From: Caenorhabditis elegans
Taxonomy: Eukaryota > Nematoda > Chromadorea > Rhabditida > Rhabditidae
Length of the DNA: 64,000 nt
Reading direction: 5' to 3'
Assembly: GCF_000002985.6 (NCBI RefSeq)
Contig: NC_003283.11
Coordinates: forward strand, 5,146,001 to 5,210,000
This document shows, one piece after another, positions 1 through 11,760 of this stretch; the first letter of the stretch is position 1; each line of letters begins with the position of its first letter. Made by a program: the position numbers and the translations under genes. The notes below the pieces were generated by a model. That model saw nothing but the letters and a program-made list of their open reading frames with translations. It had not been told where the DNA came from and did no database searches.

Positions 1-247
1 TTTTTCACTAGTTATTTACTTGTGCTTAAATAAATGCACTCTATTCTGCAAAACTCGAAAAATGAAAAATGACAGGTGACGAGCACGAACTCTATCCATA
101 TTCTTCAATATTGAAAAGTTAAGTTATATTGCAAAGTTTATTCCATACAAGTTTATAAGATGCACACTTTTATGACGATTAGATGTTAATTATTAATTCT
201 TCGAGCTCCAACTGAAATATAATTTTGATAACGCAAGCTTACTATAT

Positions 248-496
248 CTAGGAGCTCACCGTGTCCCCTTCCAGTTCAAGCCCTTCCAGTCCTGCTAGCG
301 GAGAGTCAGTGTCTTTCACACAATCACAACCAGAGTCGGAATCGTATTCAATATAAAATGTCTCTGATTCTTTCATATTCGAATCTCCATTGCCTCCAAC
401 CAGAATATCAAATTCTTGTCTAAAAGGGGCAGCAAATATTCCAACAGTGACAATAGTCAGGAATAAAAGGGGTATAATTCTAGAAAACATTTTCAC
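248..496 (-). CDS. Small secreted acidic protein, unknown function
   Basis: An 82-residue open frame starts MKMFSRIIPLLFLTIVTVGI, a clear signal peptide with probable cleavage after Ala22-Ala23. The mature part is acidic and Gly/Ser-rich, with a Cys-Asp-Cys motif near residue 57. No known domain is recognised, so it is a secreted peptide of unknown role. The frame ends at TAG (248-250), but the last codons contain a good splice donor (GTGAGC after GGGGACACG). An acceptor (TTTTGCAG) lies near position 50 on the same strand and would give a different short C-terminus, so the 3' end is uncertain. No neighbour suggests a pathway. Confidence 0.5.
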   Translation of the reverse strand: MKMFSRIIPLLFLTIVTVGIFAAPFRQEFDILVGGNGDSNMKESETFYIEYDSDSGCDCVKDTDSPLAGLEGLELEGDTVSS

Positions 497-851
497 TGTT
501 TGTATTTTTATCGTATAACTCTGGTTTTATAGTTTTACACTTATGTGTTATAATGTGTGCTTAACAAGTACAAAACAGTATTTTGTATTCGGTTTTTTGT
601 GCACCTGTGTTTGACCAGCTGTTTTCTGTGGGATGTTTTGGAAACTTTGTCATTTGTGGCAATACATATGAGTCAGTGTTTTGGGAACTTAAATAATTTT
701 TTTAATATTTAAAACAAATGGTTCATGATGAGCTAACGCCAGTGACTATAGCTTCATTTAAAAATAGAATTGCCCCAATGTTTTTAAAGCAACTGCGACC
801 TAGGCCTAGCTAATACTTACTATCTACCTAGATACTGATACAATCCGATTG
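497..851. other. Intergenic, no gene seen
   Basis: AT-rich sequence between the small secreted gene and the LTR element. It presumably holds the promoter of the minus-strand gene. I see no coding frame, RNA gene or repeat in it. Confidence 0.6.
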
Positions 852-856
852 CTTCT

Positions 857-1012
857 TGTTGTGTATTGAGCGAGTGACAAGGAGAGAAGAAGTTTATTAC
901 AAGAGAATGTAAGAAGTAATGAATTATAAAGAGAGGTCGCTTACGCGATAAGTTCATGATGACCCAAAGGTCACGTCTGTATAAAGTTCAGGTTTACGTT
1001 CCGTCCACAACA
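857..1012 (-). repeat. 3' LTR of the Ty3-type element
   Basis: 156-bp terminal repeat starting TGTTGTGTATTG and ending CCACAACA on the plus strand, matching 4500-4655 almost base for base. The element's long frame ends inside it, with its stop at 994-996. Confidence 0.93.
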
Positions 1013-1023
1013 TCTCCCCTCTT
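1013..1023 (-). other. Polypurine tract
   Basis: On the minus strand the bases immediately before the 3' LTR read AAGAGGGGAGA. An all-purine run directly against the LTR is the expected plus-strand priming site of an LTR retrotransposon. Confidence 0.75.
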
Positions 1024-3011
1024 GTATGACAAAAAGCCAGAAATTATGCCTGGGCTAGGGGCATCACGACCAGAGGCGGTATCTCGACCTCTGCGGCGAG
1101 TGGAGGCATGATCAGTGTTTGGGGCTGATCCTCGCACAACTTGTCGTGGGTGGCTCTGTCGAAGAGAATGACACAGGAGGATGCCGGGTTGGAAACGCTC
1201 GCCGTCACTCGCAACATCGGATTCCAGCAGGGGGTCCAGATGGGTTTCTTTGATTGGCGAACTTCCAGCAGTATATGATTGGCGACTCTTAGCCACACGG
1301 TGACGTCTTCTGTGGCTTTTCTTCAACGAACTCTTGCTCTCCGTGACATGAATCGTAGTTATATTTGCACCAGTAGCATTCCGAGCATTGCCGGCAACCG
1401 ACGAGACGACTTCACGAGCAGATCGAGAACCAACAGACTCACAAGCTGACAAATCTGGAGCACTAAAACCAAAAACAGAAGAATCTGAAACTAAAACTGG
1501 AATAGCTTCCCTCCCCTCACCACGGACACCTTGAGCGACAAATTTTTGGCGGCAACTAGAGCGCGGAATGTTTTCCAAAAGCGACAATTTGCACGGATTT
1601 TCAATGAAGGATGAAGCATAGTCATTCCCACGGCTCCGGCGACCGCAAATGTGACGGAGTTGGTTCGTGTGAATCCTCTGAATTCTCGATCCCAACTGTA
1701 CTTTATAGAGTACTCCGTTCACTTGTCTTTGAACAACTCCATAAATCCAGCCAAAATTGTGCTCTCCTTGAACCCGAGCAAGGCACAATTGCCCAATCTG
1801 AAATGCTTTATTGCGCGCAAATCTTACATACTGGCGCTTACTACTACGCGGCGCAGATGCAACAACATGTCTCCCAACATTTTCAGCACGATCTTTGTAT
1901 CCAGTAGGAATCCTTGAGAACGAGTGCAGATTTTGCTTCGAAGTATCCACAGTGGATATATGATTAACCATTACGGCCAAAGCATCACGCATTTGAGGCG
2001 AGTGGCGCATCCAACTGGTGCCTAACAGATTATTGTTTCTGTTCCAGACGTATACATACTCAGTGTATTCGACACCTTTGACTTTGAACCATACGAGCAC
2101 TCTACCTTTGACAGCGATTTCAGTACCATTGGCACAGCAAATTTTGTGGTGGACCTTTTCGAGATGCGGTTTCCCGATCTTCTGCCGGTTCTGGACACTG
2201 ATAAGGGTGATGTCACTGCCTGTATCAAATGTGAAATCGATCTGTTGTCCTTCCACGTTCAACCGAAGACTAGGCGATGTCTGTCTTCCAGACCCAACCT
2301 CGAGCGTATTCACTTCAGAATGCTCAGTCTTACGATTGGTCACACCTGAATTGGTGGAACTCTGAGGACAGTCTTTTGAAACGTGCCCGACTACTTTACA
2401 CTTGTAACAATACGGAGATCTGTAGTTTCCTTTTCTCGAATCCTTCTTCTTGTCATCTGCATCAACTTGGTTTACTTCGAATTTCGGATGTTTGGCGGGA
2501 GTTGCTGTGATGACTTTGGATTGCTGCTGCGTTTGGATGTAACGGATCCATTCGTCATGGACGTCGGATAACTTGAGTTTTTCATCTTTTCGCTCAAACT
2601 GTTCGCAATATTGCATCAAATAACGCTTTGCTAGGGCGTCCTCCGGCGCATCCATTCCACGTAAGAAGATAAAGATCGACCAATCATCTGTCGACATATT
2701 CGAGAGTTTCGCATCGAGAACTGCCTCACCAACGAGGTTCGTATACTCGAGCGGATCCATAGACGCTCCAGAGGCTCGACTGATAAGGAGACAACTCTGG
2801 CGTCTAATCATCAGACTACGCTGAGAACCGAAAGACTTGCTAAGAGCTTTGATAGTGTCTTCGAAAGGAACGCTATAGATATCCTCAACATCACGTTGTG
2901 AATCTACAAATCGTTGAAACGTCGATTCCTCGAGGCAAGCTACCAACATGCGATTTCTTTCGCGATTTGAGAGCTCAGCGCCATCTTCGGTAAATGTGAG
3001 CTTGTGCCGAG

Positions 3012-4122
3012 CAGGGCTGGGACTTTTTCGAAATCTCATTTTCGAGACCGAAAACGAAAATTTTCGTTTTAAAACACGAAAACAAAAACGAAAACGAAAA
3101 TGGCACTGTTTCAAATCTACAACTGGGCTTACAGTTTTTAGACCATATGTTGCCTCAAAAGCTTTTTTGGTGGCAAGTACTCATTTACCTCTCTCTCTCA
3201 TTGACTTACTTTGCTCATTAAAGGTGGAGTAGTGCCAGTGGGGGAGTTGTTAAAAACCACTCCATAGGTCTCAAAATGACCAAATATCATGATAAAACTT
3301 TTCAAAAATTTTTTGAACAATTTTTATTTACTGTCAAAAAGTGGCAATTACTCAGTTTTTGCCACTCATAATTTTGGAAGTCGACCAAAAAAAATTTTTT
3401 TTTCGACATTTTTTATGTTTTAATTTTGTTTAAATTCGTAGGGGTCAAAATATGCGACATTTCTTTAAATTTTCTCAAAAGCTCGTATTTTTCAAAATTT
3501 TTATTCGAAAACTTTTCACAAACTACCTTATATTCTCTATTAGTGCTTATAGGCCATAGAACTTAAAGCCCTTTTCGAACATAAGGATTCTACTGCAACT
3601 CTATTTTTCATCTGAAATTGTGTTTTGAACTTTTGAATTGAAGAAACAACAAGCTTTAATTTTTCAAAAATCATCAAAAATTTATTAGATACTGTGGAAA
3701 TATGTTTTACTTGTTGCTTGAATGAATTTTTAGCCAAATACGGTGCATTCAATAAGAGAGCCCAACATTGGAGCTCAGAACAAAGAAACGTCCTGTCTTA
3801 AAATGAATGAATCTATTGTTACGCAAAAGAGTATTTTAATTGTTATCCAAAACTGAAAACTGTTGCCTTTTTTGTTTTTAAAGTTGAAATTCAGTACTGA
3901 GTCTTAGAAGAAAATAATTGATTTTTCAATACTATCCACACCGGAGAGCAAAATTTCGGCGAAAGTTCGAAAGAAAGTGGAAAAAATACCAGAATTAAAT
4001 AAAGTCGTTTTATTTTCGTTTTTCGAACATTTTCGAAAACGAAAACGAAAAAATTCGTTTTCGTCAAAACCCCGAAAATAACGAAAAAACGAAAACGCGA
4101 AAACGAAAAAGTCCCAGCCCTG
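3012..4122. mobile_element. hAT-like non-autonomous DNA transposon (nested)
   Basis: 1,111-bp insertion with perfect 19-bp terminal inverted repeats, CAGGGCTGGGACTTTTTCG, and the 8-bp target duplication GTGCCGAG on each side (3004-3011 and 4123-4130). CAGGG ends with 8-bp duplications are the signature of the hAT superfamily. The interior is AT-rich with repeated GAAAACGAAAAC-type runs near both ends and has no transposase frame, so it would need a transposase from elsewhere. It contains a stretch starting TAAAGGTGGAGTAGTGCCAG (about 3219) that recurs in variant form at 19110 and 49538, a family of short dispersed repeats. Confidence 0.92.
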
Positions 4123-4481
4123 GTGCCGAGCCCACCACTTCGTGAAGGAATCTGGTTCCGACACATCAAAATGGTACTTGGGTAACTGACGCAACAAGTC
4201 ACTCATAAGTTTTACGCTATTTAGCGGTTTTTCACCCCCAGCCACGAATCTAGGCTGATCCCCTTGCGCCGCGCGCAGCCGCTTATTCTCTTCCAGCAAC
4301 GCCTGCGACATCTCCATCTGTTGCTTCAGCAACGCCGATCGGATTTTATTGTCCTCCATGACCTGCTGAGAAATCTCAGTCTGAGTTTGGAGTTGGGCTT
4401 GCATAGTTGTGAGCGTCTCAGCAAGCAAATTTGCGTTAGCGGATGATTTACCTGACGATTCCATTGTCCTGGTGTGATTTC

Positions 4482-4499
4482 GATATTCCTGATCGCCAC
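4482..4499 (-). other. Putative primer binding site
   Basis: Directly inside the 5' LTR, the minus strand reads GTGGCGATCAGGAATATC. A TGG within one base of the LTR end is the normal start of a site pairing with the CCA 3' end of a tRNA primer. Which tRNA was not determined. Confidence 0.6.
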
Positions 4500-4655
4500 T
4501 GTTGTGTATTGAGCGAGTGACAAGGAGAGAAGAAGTTTATTACAAGAGAGTGTAAGAAGTAATGAATTATAAAGAGAGGTCGCTTACGCGATAAGTTCAT
4601 GATGACCCAAAGGTCACGTCTGTATAAAGTTCAGGTTTACGTTCCGTCCACAACA
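4500..4655 (-). repeat. 5' LTR of the Ty3-type element
   Basis: 156-bp terminal repeat nearly identical to 857-1012; starts TGTTG, ends CAACA, followed by the CTTCT target duplication at 4656-4660. Confidence 0.93.
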
Positions 4656-5179
4656 CTTCTATTGATCTATAAAGATTTTCAGGTACTTTTTTCTATGCAA
4701 ACAACAACCCATCAATTTTGTTCTAATTGCAGATGAATCGGTAAGAAAAATAGATGCAGGCTTTTTAATAAAGATTTTTTGAGGTTTTTACTTTAGATTT
4801 TCTAATAATTTAAACCGAAAAAATATTGTTTTTTTCCTCAGCTTCAGTGATCACCTGTTTTCATTGTAACTCGTTGTAAATCAATGAACAGAAAATTAAA
4901 AACTGAATGCCAGTAATGGAAAAATAAATAGAACAATTTTCAAACATTTTCCCTACTTTGACTGCTCCACCTTTAAGCACGTGTCCCTCCCAGGCCGCTG
5001 CAATGTTGTTGCGTAGTTTTCTATTAAAAACATTCAAACTAAAACTCAATTATTCATTGGCGTTGAAGGTTTTGGTTTCTCATCATGTTTTTTCCAACAG
5101 GTGAAATGATTATATGGCGGTTGAGACAATTCACTTCTCATTTCCACGGTGCAAAACCTAAGCCTAAATTTTCTTATTA

Positions 5180-6982
5180 ATGTGTCTTTGGAGAAACTCT
5201 TCTTATGAATTTGAATCCTTTGCACCATCAATTTTACATCGTCTTGCGGTATTCGAATTGCCGATTCATCTACTCTCTGCTTATGTGGTTTTGTATAAAA
5301 CCCCTTCTAGAATGGGCTCGGTCAAATGGATGATGTTTACGATGCATATATGGTTAGTGTACCCCAGGCTTCTGAATGAAATTTACATCACTCGAGAGGA
5401 GCATTTTGAACTACATAGAAAAAAGTAGATATTTTTGATAGCAAAAATTGTAATTTTGGGTATCCTTCGAATCAACCGAACAATTTTCAATTTAAAAATT
5501 GATTTTGCATGTGAGAAGTGAAAGTGATCACTCACATAAGTAAATCCCGTAGGCATATGTTTCTGCGGTACATGTAATATGTTCTCTGATCGGGGACACG
5601 TCAATGCAAACTTCCAGAACCTGACACTTTGTAATTGGAAAATGATTTGAAATTGCAGTTCCTGATAAACCTGATAAACTATAAATTGGATTCCTAAGTT
5701 TTAATCAGATTTTTTAACATTCTTGCTTCTTTCAATCAGAAAATGAGTATCCTCAATGGGGTAAATACTGAATCTCAAAATTGATATAAAGCAAAATTAA
5801 ATAGAACTAAAATTTTTCAGCGGAGCCTACCTTGACCTATTCCTAAGTGCTCTTTCTACTCAGTTTTTCCTTCTCCCGGCGGCTGCTGGACATTCTCAAG
5901 GAGTCTATACTCACCTAGGAATGCCCGTAAGATGGCAAGCCTATATGTTCATTTCTGCAATTTGTCTTGCTGGTGTTTCGATTCTTGGATTTTTTGAAAA
6001 CCGTTACGCTGCACTTGTAAAAGGACGCGGCGCTAGTTTAATTCAGGAAAAACAACGTTTGGCATATATTGGTGGACATTATATTTATGCATTCATTTTT
6101 ATTCTGCCAATCACGTTTACACCGCCTGATCAGACATATGGAAAGCAATATGTAAAACAGGTATCTTTAATGCTTGAGGGTAATTTGTAAACGTCGGATT
6201 CCCGCACATTTTGGTACGGAAATTTCAAAGAAAAGGTTTTAAAAGTTTTTGAAGATAAAGTTTCATTACACTAATGAACATTTATTAAAGCTAGAATTTA
6301 CTGAAATTGGTCAAATCTCGCTGCAAGTGCCAGCTTTCTTTTTACATGTAGAACCCTAAAATAAAATAGACCATTGAAACATATTTTGAAATAATTTTAT
6401 TAAAAAATCTTTAACTATTTATAAGCAGCTTTCAGATGCTTCCGTGTCTGCCTCAAGAAATATTTGATCATCCGGATTTTTACGTGTACGCCATAGAAAT
6501 CACTCTACTCACTTTCATTATCGGCTCTGCGGCATTTGTGATAACTGGTGAAGTTATATTTTATTTTACGAGAATTGTTGTATATTTGTCCAGCACAAAA
6601 GCTAAATCACAGAAAACGTATAAGCTTCAATTGCACTTTTTTATTTGTTTAACTATTCAAATTACAATTCCACTTTTAATAGTAATTGTTCCGATTGTTT
6701 ATATTGTTTTTGCATTTGCAAATAGTCATTTTGATCAAAGTAAGTACACCTATATTTTCACACATTGGTTCACAAGATACAATTTCAGTTCTCAACAACA
6801 TTTCGCTCAACATAATGGCTTTTCATGGACTCATTTCAAGTGCAGTTATGCTTACCATTCATAAACCTTATCGTAAAGCTGTTTTGAAAATGCTTGGTTT
6901 CACCTATATAAAAACGAAAGTCAATAGAAGCGCAGTACACATGGATGGAACATTTGTTGTTGTGAGTAACAATAGGTTTTAA
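5180..6982 (+). CDS. Serpentine chemoreceptor, class H (srh)
   Basis: Four exons join in frame: 5180-5352, 5821-6160, 6436-6739 and 6789-6982, giving 336 residues, normal for this family. The product is a seven-transmembrane G-protein coupled receptor of the nematode SRH class, expected in the cilia of chemosensory neurons. Family marks include LYKTPSRMGSVKWMM after TM1, LPCLPQEIFDHP in the extracellular loop, and the C-terminal HKPYRKAVLKMLG. All splice junctions are GT/AG, and the second intron keeps phase between VKQ and MLPCLPQEIF. No stop or frameshift interrupts it, so the gene appears functional. It lies about 520 bp beyond the LTR element. The exact ligand cannot be inferred. Confidence 0.88.
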
Positions 6983-8056
6983 TGGTATGCTTGAAATTTT
7001 GTTGGGTATCTATTTAAAATAATCTTTTGAAAGTGAAAAGTTTTGAAATAAACTGTTATATCGTCTGTTTCACTGGGTACACCTGAGATGTTTTACATAG
7101 AAGTCGGGACAGTTGCCCAAAAGTTGCTGGTTGTCGAAAGATTAAGTGTTTGACAACAACAGAAAATGCCGGCTGCTAAAAATTTTGAGGTTCAGCACCT
7201 GCGACAACTACCGAAATCAGTTTCTAATATTTTTTGTTCTGAAAAACGCATTCAGAGATCCTAAAAGTAACGCATTTACTTGATCCACGGAAACACCAAT
7301 GCCCCATCTAAAAAAAGAAAATAAAAATGTACGTCAAACTTGCTTCGCCGCTACTTCCAGAACTATAACGCAAATCTAATTTGTTCTTATTTCTTTGACA
7401 CAACTTATTATTGAGAAAGAGAAGGTGGTGTAATGCTGTCACAATGTTATAATTCAAGCTCTATATAATTATCTTCCACGTGATTGAGGAAATAAATTCA
7501 AACATCAAGGTTGGCCTGTCGTGGTTCAGAGAACAAATTTTGATTGTTTTGTTCGGTCAAAAAGTATTATCCCAGAAAGCTTAAAAATTGGGGCAAATGT
7601 AACTTGGTTTTTTATTTGAAAACAATTGTACGACTTGTATTAACCAATATAAAAGGAAAAGCAGAAAATCTGCCCATTGTCGAATTTGTTTTTGCTAACT
7701 GAACTCAGACTTGAACCCACTTTTTCCGATTAACTCTTATGATTATAATAGTGTTAGGCTCTTATTCCAACAGATCGAAACACCAAGAAAACGGGTAATT
7801 CTGGAATGAAAAAAAAAACTTCAGACTATGAAAATGATCAGAATTAAATCATGAGTAACATAAAATACTGGGAATCCGGCTGGTCTGATTTCTTGGAACT
7901 CAATGTGTTCGTATCAATTTTATTTTAAAAATATACAAATAGTGAAGTTTGAAAGAAAACCCGTGCTGTTCTGGAAATAAATATTGTTATTTTTCAAGCA
8001 ATCAACAAGCAAATTGTCAAAAAAGAATAATTAAATATTAGCTTAAAATAACACAA
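6983..8056. other. Intergenic, no gene seen
   Basis: AT-rich spacer between the srh gene and the 3' end of the first srx gene, which converge here. No coding frame longer than about 60 codons, RNA gene or clear repeat was recognised. Confidence 0.6.
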
Positions 8057-9516
8057 TTAACGAAGTGAATTAATTGTAGTGGCTTTTGACCTCACAGCGC
8101 TCACGACCATGACTGTGGGCCGCGTTGAACTAATTTTTCTGCGAATTTCCGAATTGAAGATCAGTGTGAATATTCTGAATATTAATATTTTAAAAATTTA
8201 AATATTTTTAACGGGGATATACCCATCGAAACAATGAACTGATGACCATAAAATTGAAGAGAATATAAATGTGAATTGCTTTTCTGGGATAAGTCGTGGT
8301 CCCCATGTGAAACAGCAAACAATGACAAGAACAAATAAAGTTTGGCTGAGGGACTGGAATTTTCAATAAATATATTTTTTAGTTTATGAAAACAGTTTTT
8401 GTGAATACCTGCTTTAATAAACTCAACTCTTTCGAGTTTTTGTCGGATTTCGACCGCATTTTCACCACTTTCCCAATTGCAGTGAAATCCAAAAGTGTGC
8501 TGGTAATGGTTAGAGTGAAAACTTGATAAAAATCCCCATAAGTTCCATACAAACTACAAATTGCCCCACCGGAATATTGAAATGCTCGGTATTCTGCGTT
8601 GTAGTAATTCTGGCAGCCCACTGAAAAGATGACTTGGTTTTTTTAATTGATAATATGAAAACTTACAAATTTGAAAGAACAAAGTGATAAGTATAAACGA
8701 AAGTAAGTAGGTAGCCATAACAATTAGTTTGGTAAATGTTATACTGAACATTTTATGATAAAGAACTGGAGTAAATACTGCTAGAAATCTGTTTAATGAT
8801 ATTATAAAATGAAAATATGTCGAAGCATCATAGCATATCATCAAAAAGTACCCACATAGATGGGACCAATAGTCCAGGAATTCGTTTTGGCTGAAAATGT
8901 GTAGGAATACTGTAGACTGGAGTACTGTAGGGTTACTGTAGTTTTGAAAAAAATGAGTTTTTGTTTTTTGAAGGAATATCGATATGGGGTTTTTGGAGTG
9001 TCGTCGAGTAGCAAAAAACATTTCAGCGGGATTTTTTCAATTTTTCAAATAATTTTGGCGGGAAACTTAATTTTCTTTGAGAAACTACCGCACTACTATG
9101 TAGATATACGGAACTTCTATAAAATTCGAGACATTTCTGTAAGATTGCCCAAAAGGCAATTTAACTGGATTATATGTATACATTTTCAAATTAAATTTTT
9201 TTGGAAAAACCAAAAAAAATACCTATTCAATTTTGCCCGACATATTGTTTTATTCAAAAACTTACAAAAACACCATAGGAGTTGCGTAAAACAAGTATAA
9301 AGTTGAAAATACTCCATCGGCAATTGCCAAACCAACAGTTAAAATAGCAAATGGTTTTTGCAATTTTGTAACCTTTATCATTAATATTACGATCGCCCAA
9401 TTTGTGAAAAACCCGCATGAAGAAAACTGAAAAAAATATTGCTAAGTTGGAGAAAAAAAGTTCGAATTTCAGCTCACCACAATCATAATTGCAGCAACTA
9501 TTTTTTCCGAGATCAT
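8057..9516 (-). CDS. Serpentine chemoreceptor, class X (srx), copy A
   Basis: Six exons in sense order: 9516-9478, 9426-9266, 8890-8667, 8620-8409, 8353-8223 and 8174-8057; 885 bases, 294 residues. SRX class marks are NWAIVILMIKVTKLQKPF after TM1, ISLNRFLAVFTPVLYHKMF at the end of TM3, GCQNYYNAEYRAFQY with the conserved loop cysteine, and FDGIFTLIFNSEIRR at the end of TM7. All exon lengths except the last, and all phases, match those of copy B (10653-11760). The third coding intron (9265-8891, 375 bp) is enlarged compared with 65 bp in the paralogue. It is open throughout and presumably a functional chemosensory receptor; the ligand is unknown. Confidence 0.87.
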
Positions 9517-10652
9517 ATTTCGAAACAGAAAACAAGTATCCTAGACCAATAGATATTTTGACCTCAATCCACTTCTATTTATTGGGTGGAGTCAGTGCCA
9601 CACCTGCCATTTAACGAGTACCTGCAATGAACCGAGCTCTGAGTTGATTAAATAGAAGTGCATGACAGAGTGAGGTAGAGATGTTTTGATTTTTCAATCG
9701 GTTAAGGTTTGTATTGGAGATTTTTTCGTAGACATATTATTTAAGCTGTTAAAAAAAATTTAATAAAATTCATGTTGTTCAGAGAAAATTCCTAATGTAC
9801 GTATTACTCATCGTTTATTATACCCCTAACAGAACAATTAACTACCACCCTTTCTTGTTTACGTGTAATCGTCTCCCCACACAGTTTAAATATTCTCTAG
9901 TTTTTTGTTTGGTTTCACACACAAGAAACAATTCAGAAAGAATTAAAAATGGATGTTTCAAAAATACTGTTTTATATATACTATAGATTTGGGAAGGATG
10001 CAAGTTTGAATTCCCTTCCAATTAATTTCCTTCCACTCATTTTTGAACCAATCAACTTGACACAGTTTATCTGATTGGCTCCAGAAGAGTGGGAGGAACG
10101 AATCACTGATTGGCCTTACTGTTTTCATTTTGGGGGAAATTCAAACTGGGAGTTCATTCATACTCAAATTTAAATTGGAAGTCTAATATGAAAATATTAA
10201 ACTTCCGTGGTGATAAAAACAGAAATCCTTTTTGTGCTCCATATAATTAAAATTTAATAAACTAGCTGGCAAATAAGTGGCGCAATTACCAGATTTTTTG
10301 CTTTGATTTTTGCATTTTCTATTCATTTTTGGTTATCTTATAAAACTATACATTGATGTACAATTTATCTAAGGAAAAGGAACAAAACCATTGGAGCACG
10401 CACAAAGTACCATATTTACGATTTTTTTTGATTTTTTTCCACTTTGATGATTTTCTTGCAGCTTGTTCTTAGAAGATGGGAACAAATGTGACTTTGATCA
10501 TGCAAATCATAAATTTAAAATGTACATATTTTTTCTTTACAAGCACATGTTCTGAACCAAAATTCATGATATAAAAATAACTCAGTTCCTAAAACCCTAG
10601 ACAATGACAATTGGCTTGAGCATTACAATTCCACTAACAAAGACCTCTATTC
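9517..10652. other. Intergenic between the two srx genes
   Basis: Holds the likely promoter of srx copy A and the 3' flank of copy B. A stretch at about 9990-10170 contains repeated TTCCTTCC and GATTGGC words in opposite orientations and may be a degraded short palindromic repeat. No gene was recognised. Confidence 0.5.
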
Positions 10653-11760
10653 TTAATCCAATGCAGCCGATTTCGATCTAACAACGTTGAATGCCAGTGG
10701 CTGGCCGCTTCTGGAACAGCTCCTTCGGATTTCTGGATTGAAAATCAATGTGAAAAACCTAAATTAGAACTTTTTGAGTATTTAGAATATTTACAATTAC
10801 CCATCAAACATATGCACTGAAGACCAGAGAATAGAAGAGAAAATAAAGGTGTAATCAATGTCTGGAATAAAACGCGGACCCCAAGTAAAACTACAAACGA
10901 TTGCAAGAACAAATAGAGTTTGGCTTATGGACTGAAATTATTATTTAAAACAATCTATAAAGATCAATATTACCTGTTTCAACAAGCTAAGTTCTTTTGA
11001 GTGCTTTTCTGTTTTTGAGCTAATTTTTAACACTTTTCCGATAGCTAAAAAGTCCAAAATAGTACTGGAAATAGTCAATGAAAAAACAAGATAAAAGTCT
11101 AAATAAGTTGCATAAAAACGACAAACGTCTCCTCCAGAATAACGAAATGCTCTTGTTTCTTGGTCATAAAAATTTTGACATCCCACTGCAACTCTCCCGT
11201 CAATTTTAGTTGACATTAAACTAACCTACAAATTTGAAAAAATAGTGTTATGATTGTAAGTGCGTAGGAATAAATTCCCATTACTATACAAAACGTGAAC
11301 AAAACACTAAACATCATACGATAAAGCATTGGTTTATACACTGCTAGAATTCTGTTAAGGGATATCATGAAATGAAAAGTTGTTGAAGCACTGTAGCAAA
11401 TCATAAGAACATATCCACAAACACTCGAATAATTTGATAAAATATCGCTCTCGCTGAATGGAATTTTTATTTTAACTGTTGGCCTCGCTGAATGAAAAAA
11501 AAAACTTGTTCAACTTACAAAAATACCATTGGAGTTGCATAGAATAAGTAGAGCGCGGAAAATGTTCCATCAGCAATCGCTAGACCAACAGTTAAAATTG
11601 CAAATGGTTTTTGCAACTTTGTAACTTTTATCATTATAATCACAATTGCCCAATTTATTGTAAATCCACAGAGGGAAAACTGAAGGTACATCAATTTGTT
11701 TGAGCTACAATAAAATCTTACCAAAAGCATAATTGCAGAGATTGTTGTCACGGAAATCAT
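10653..11760 (-). CDS. Serpentine chemoreceptor, class X (srx), copy B
   Basis: Six exons in sense order: 11760-11722, 11679-11519, 11453-11230, 11185-10974, 10931-10801 and 10758-10653; 873 bases, 290 residues. It is the tandem paralogue of copy A. Shared marks are NWAIVIIMIKVTKLQKPF, ISLNRILAVYKPMLYRMMF, GCQNFYDQETRAFRYSGG and the MFDG...NPEIRR end of TM7. Introns are 42-65 bp, all GT/AG. Both genes point the same way, suggesting a tandem duplication followed by divergence. No disruption is visible, so it is presumably a functional G-protein coupled chemoreceptor. The ATG at 11760 is supported by the matching 13-codon first exon in copy A. Confidence 0.87.

Larger units (their letters stand above)
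994..4464 (-). pseudogene. gag-protease polyprotein interrupted by a hAT insertion
   Basis: The frame starts at 4464 (MESSGKSSANANLLAE), runs through a Gln/Glu-rich predicted coiled coil, and is broken at 4123 by the hAT-like element. It resumes below 3004 in the same frame once one 8-bp target copy is discounted, and stops at 994. Downstream are a CCHC zinc knuckle (about 2361-2410, CYKCKVVGHVSKDC), an aspartic protease with DTGSD (DTG at 2218-2226), then a basic stretch and a motif like the integrase C-terminal domain (YKVQLGSRIQRIHTNQLR). Polymerase and integrase core are missing without loss of frame. As it stands the insertion breaks the protein in two, so it is called a pseudogene. Confidence 0.85.
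857..4655 (-). mobile_element. Non-autonomous Ty3-type LTR retrotransposon
   Basis: Two 156-bp direct repeats (857-1012 and 4500-4655), each starting TGTTG and ending CAACA, flank the element. The host sequence CTTCT is duplicated directly outside (852-856 and 4656-4660), the mark of a retroviral-type integration. Coding sense is the minus strand. Inside is a gag region with CCHC zinc knuckle, an aspartic protease with DTGSD, and then a segment like the C-terminal end of a Ty3 integrase; reverse transcriptase, RNase H and integrase core are absent. A hAT-like element (3012-4122) is nested in the gag part. The two LTRs differ at very few positions, so the insertion is young. It could move only with proteins supplied by a complete relative. 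Confidence 0.93.

Noticed and set aside
8944-9300. 118-codon plus-strand frame
   Set aside because: Lies in the enlarged intron of srx copy A and is antisense to its flanking exons.
9795-9986. 63-codon frame between the srx genes
   Set aside because: Low-complexity AT-rich sequence, no signal peptide, homologue or splice context.
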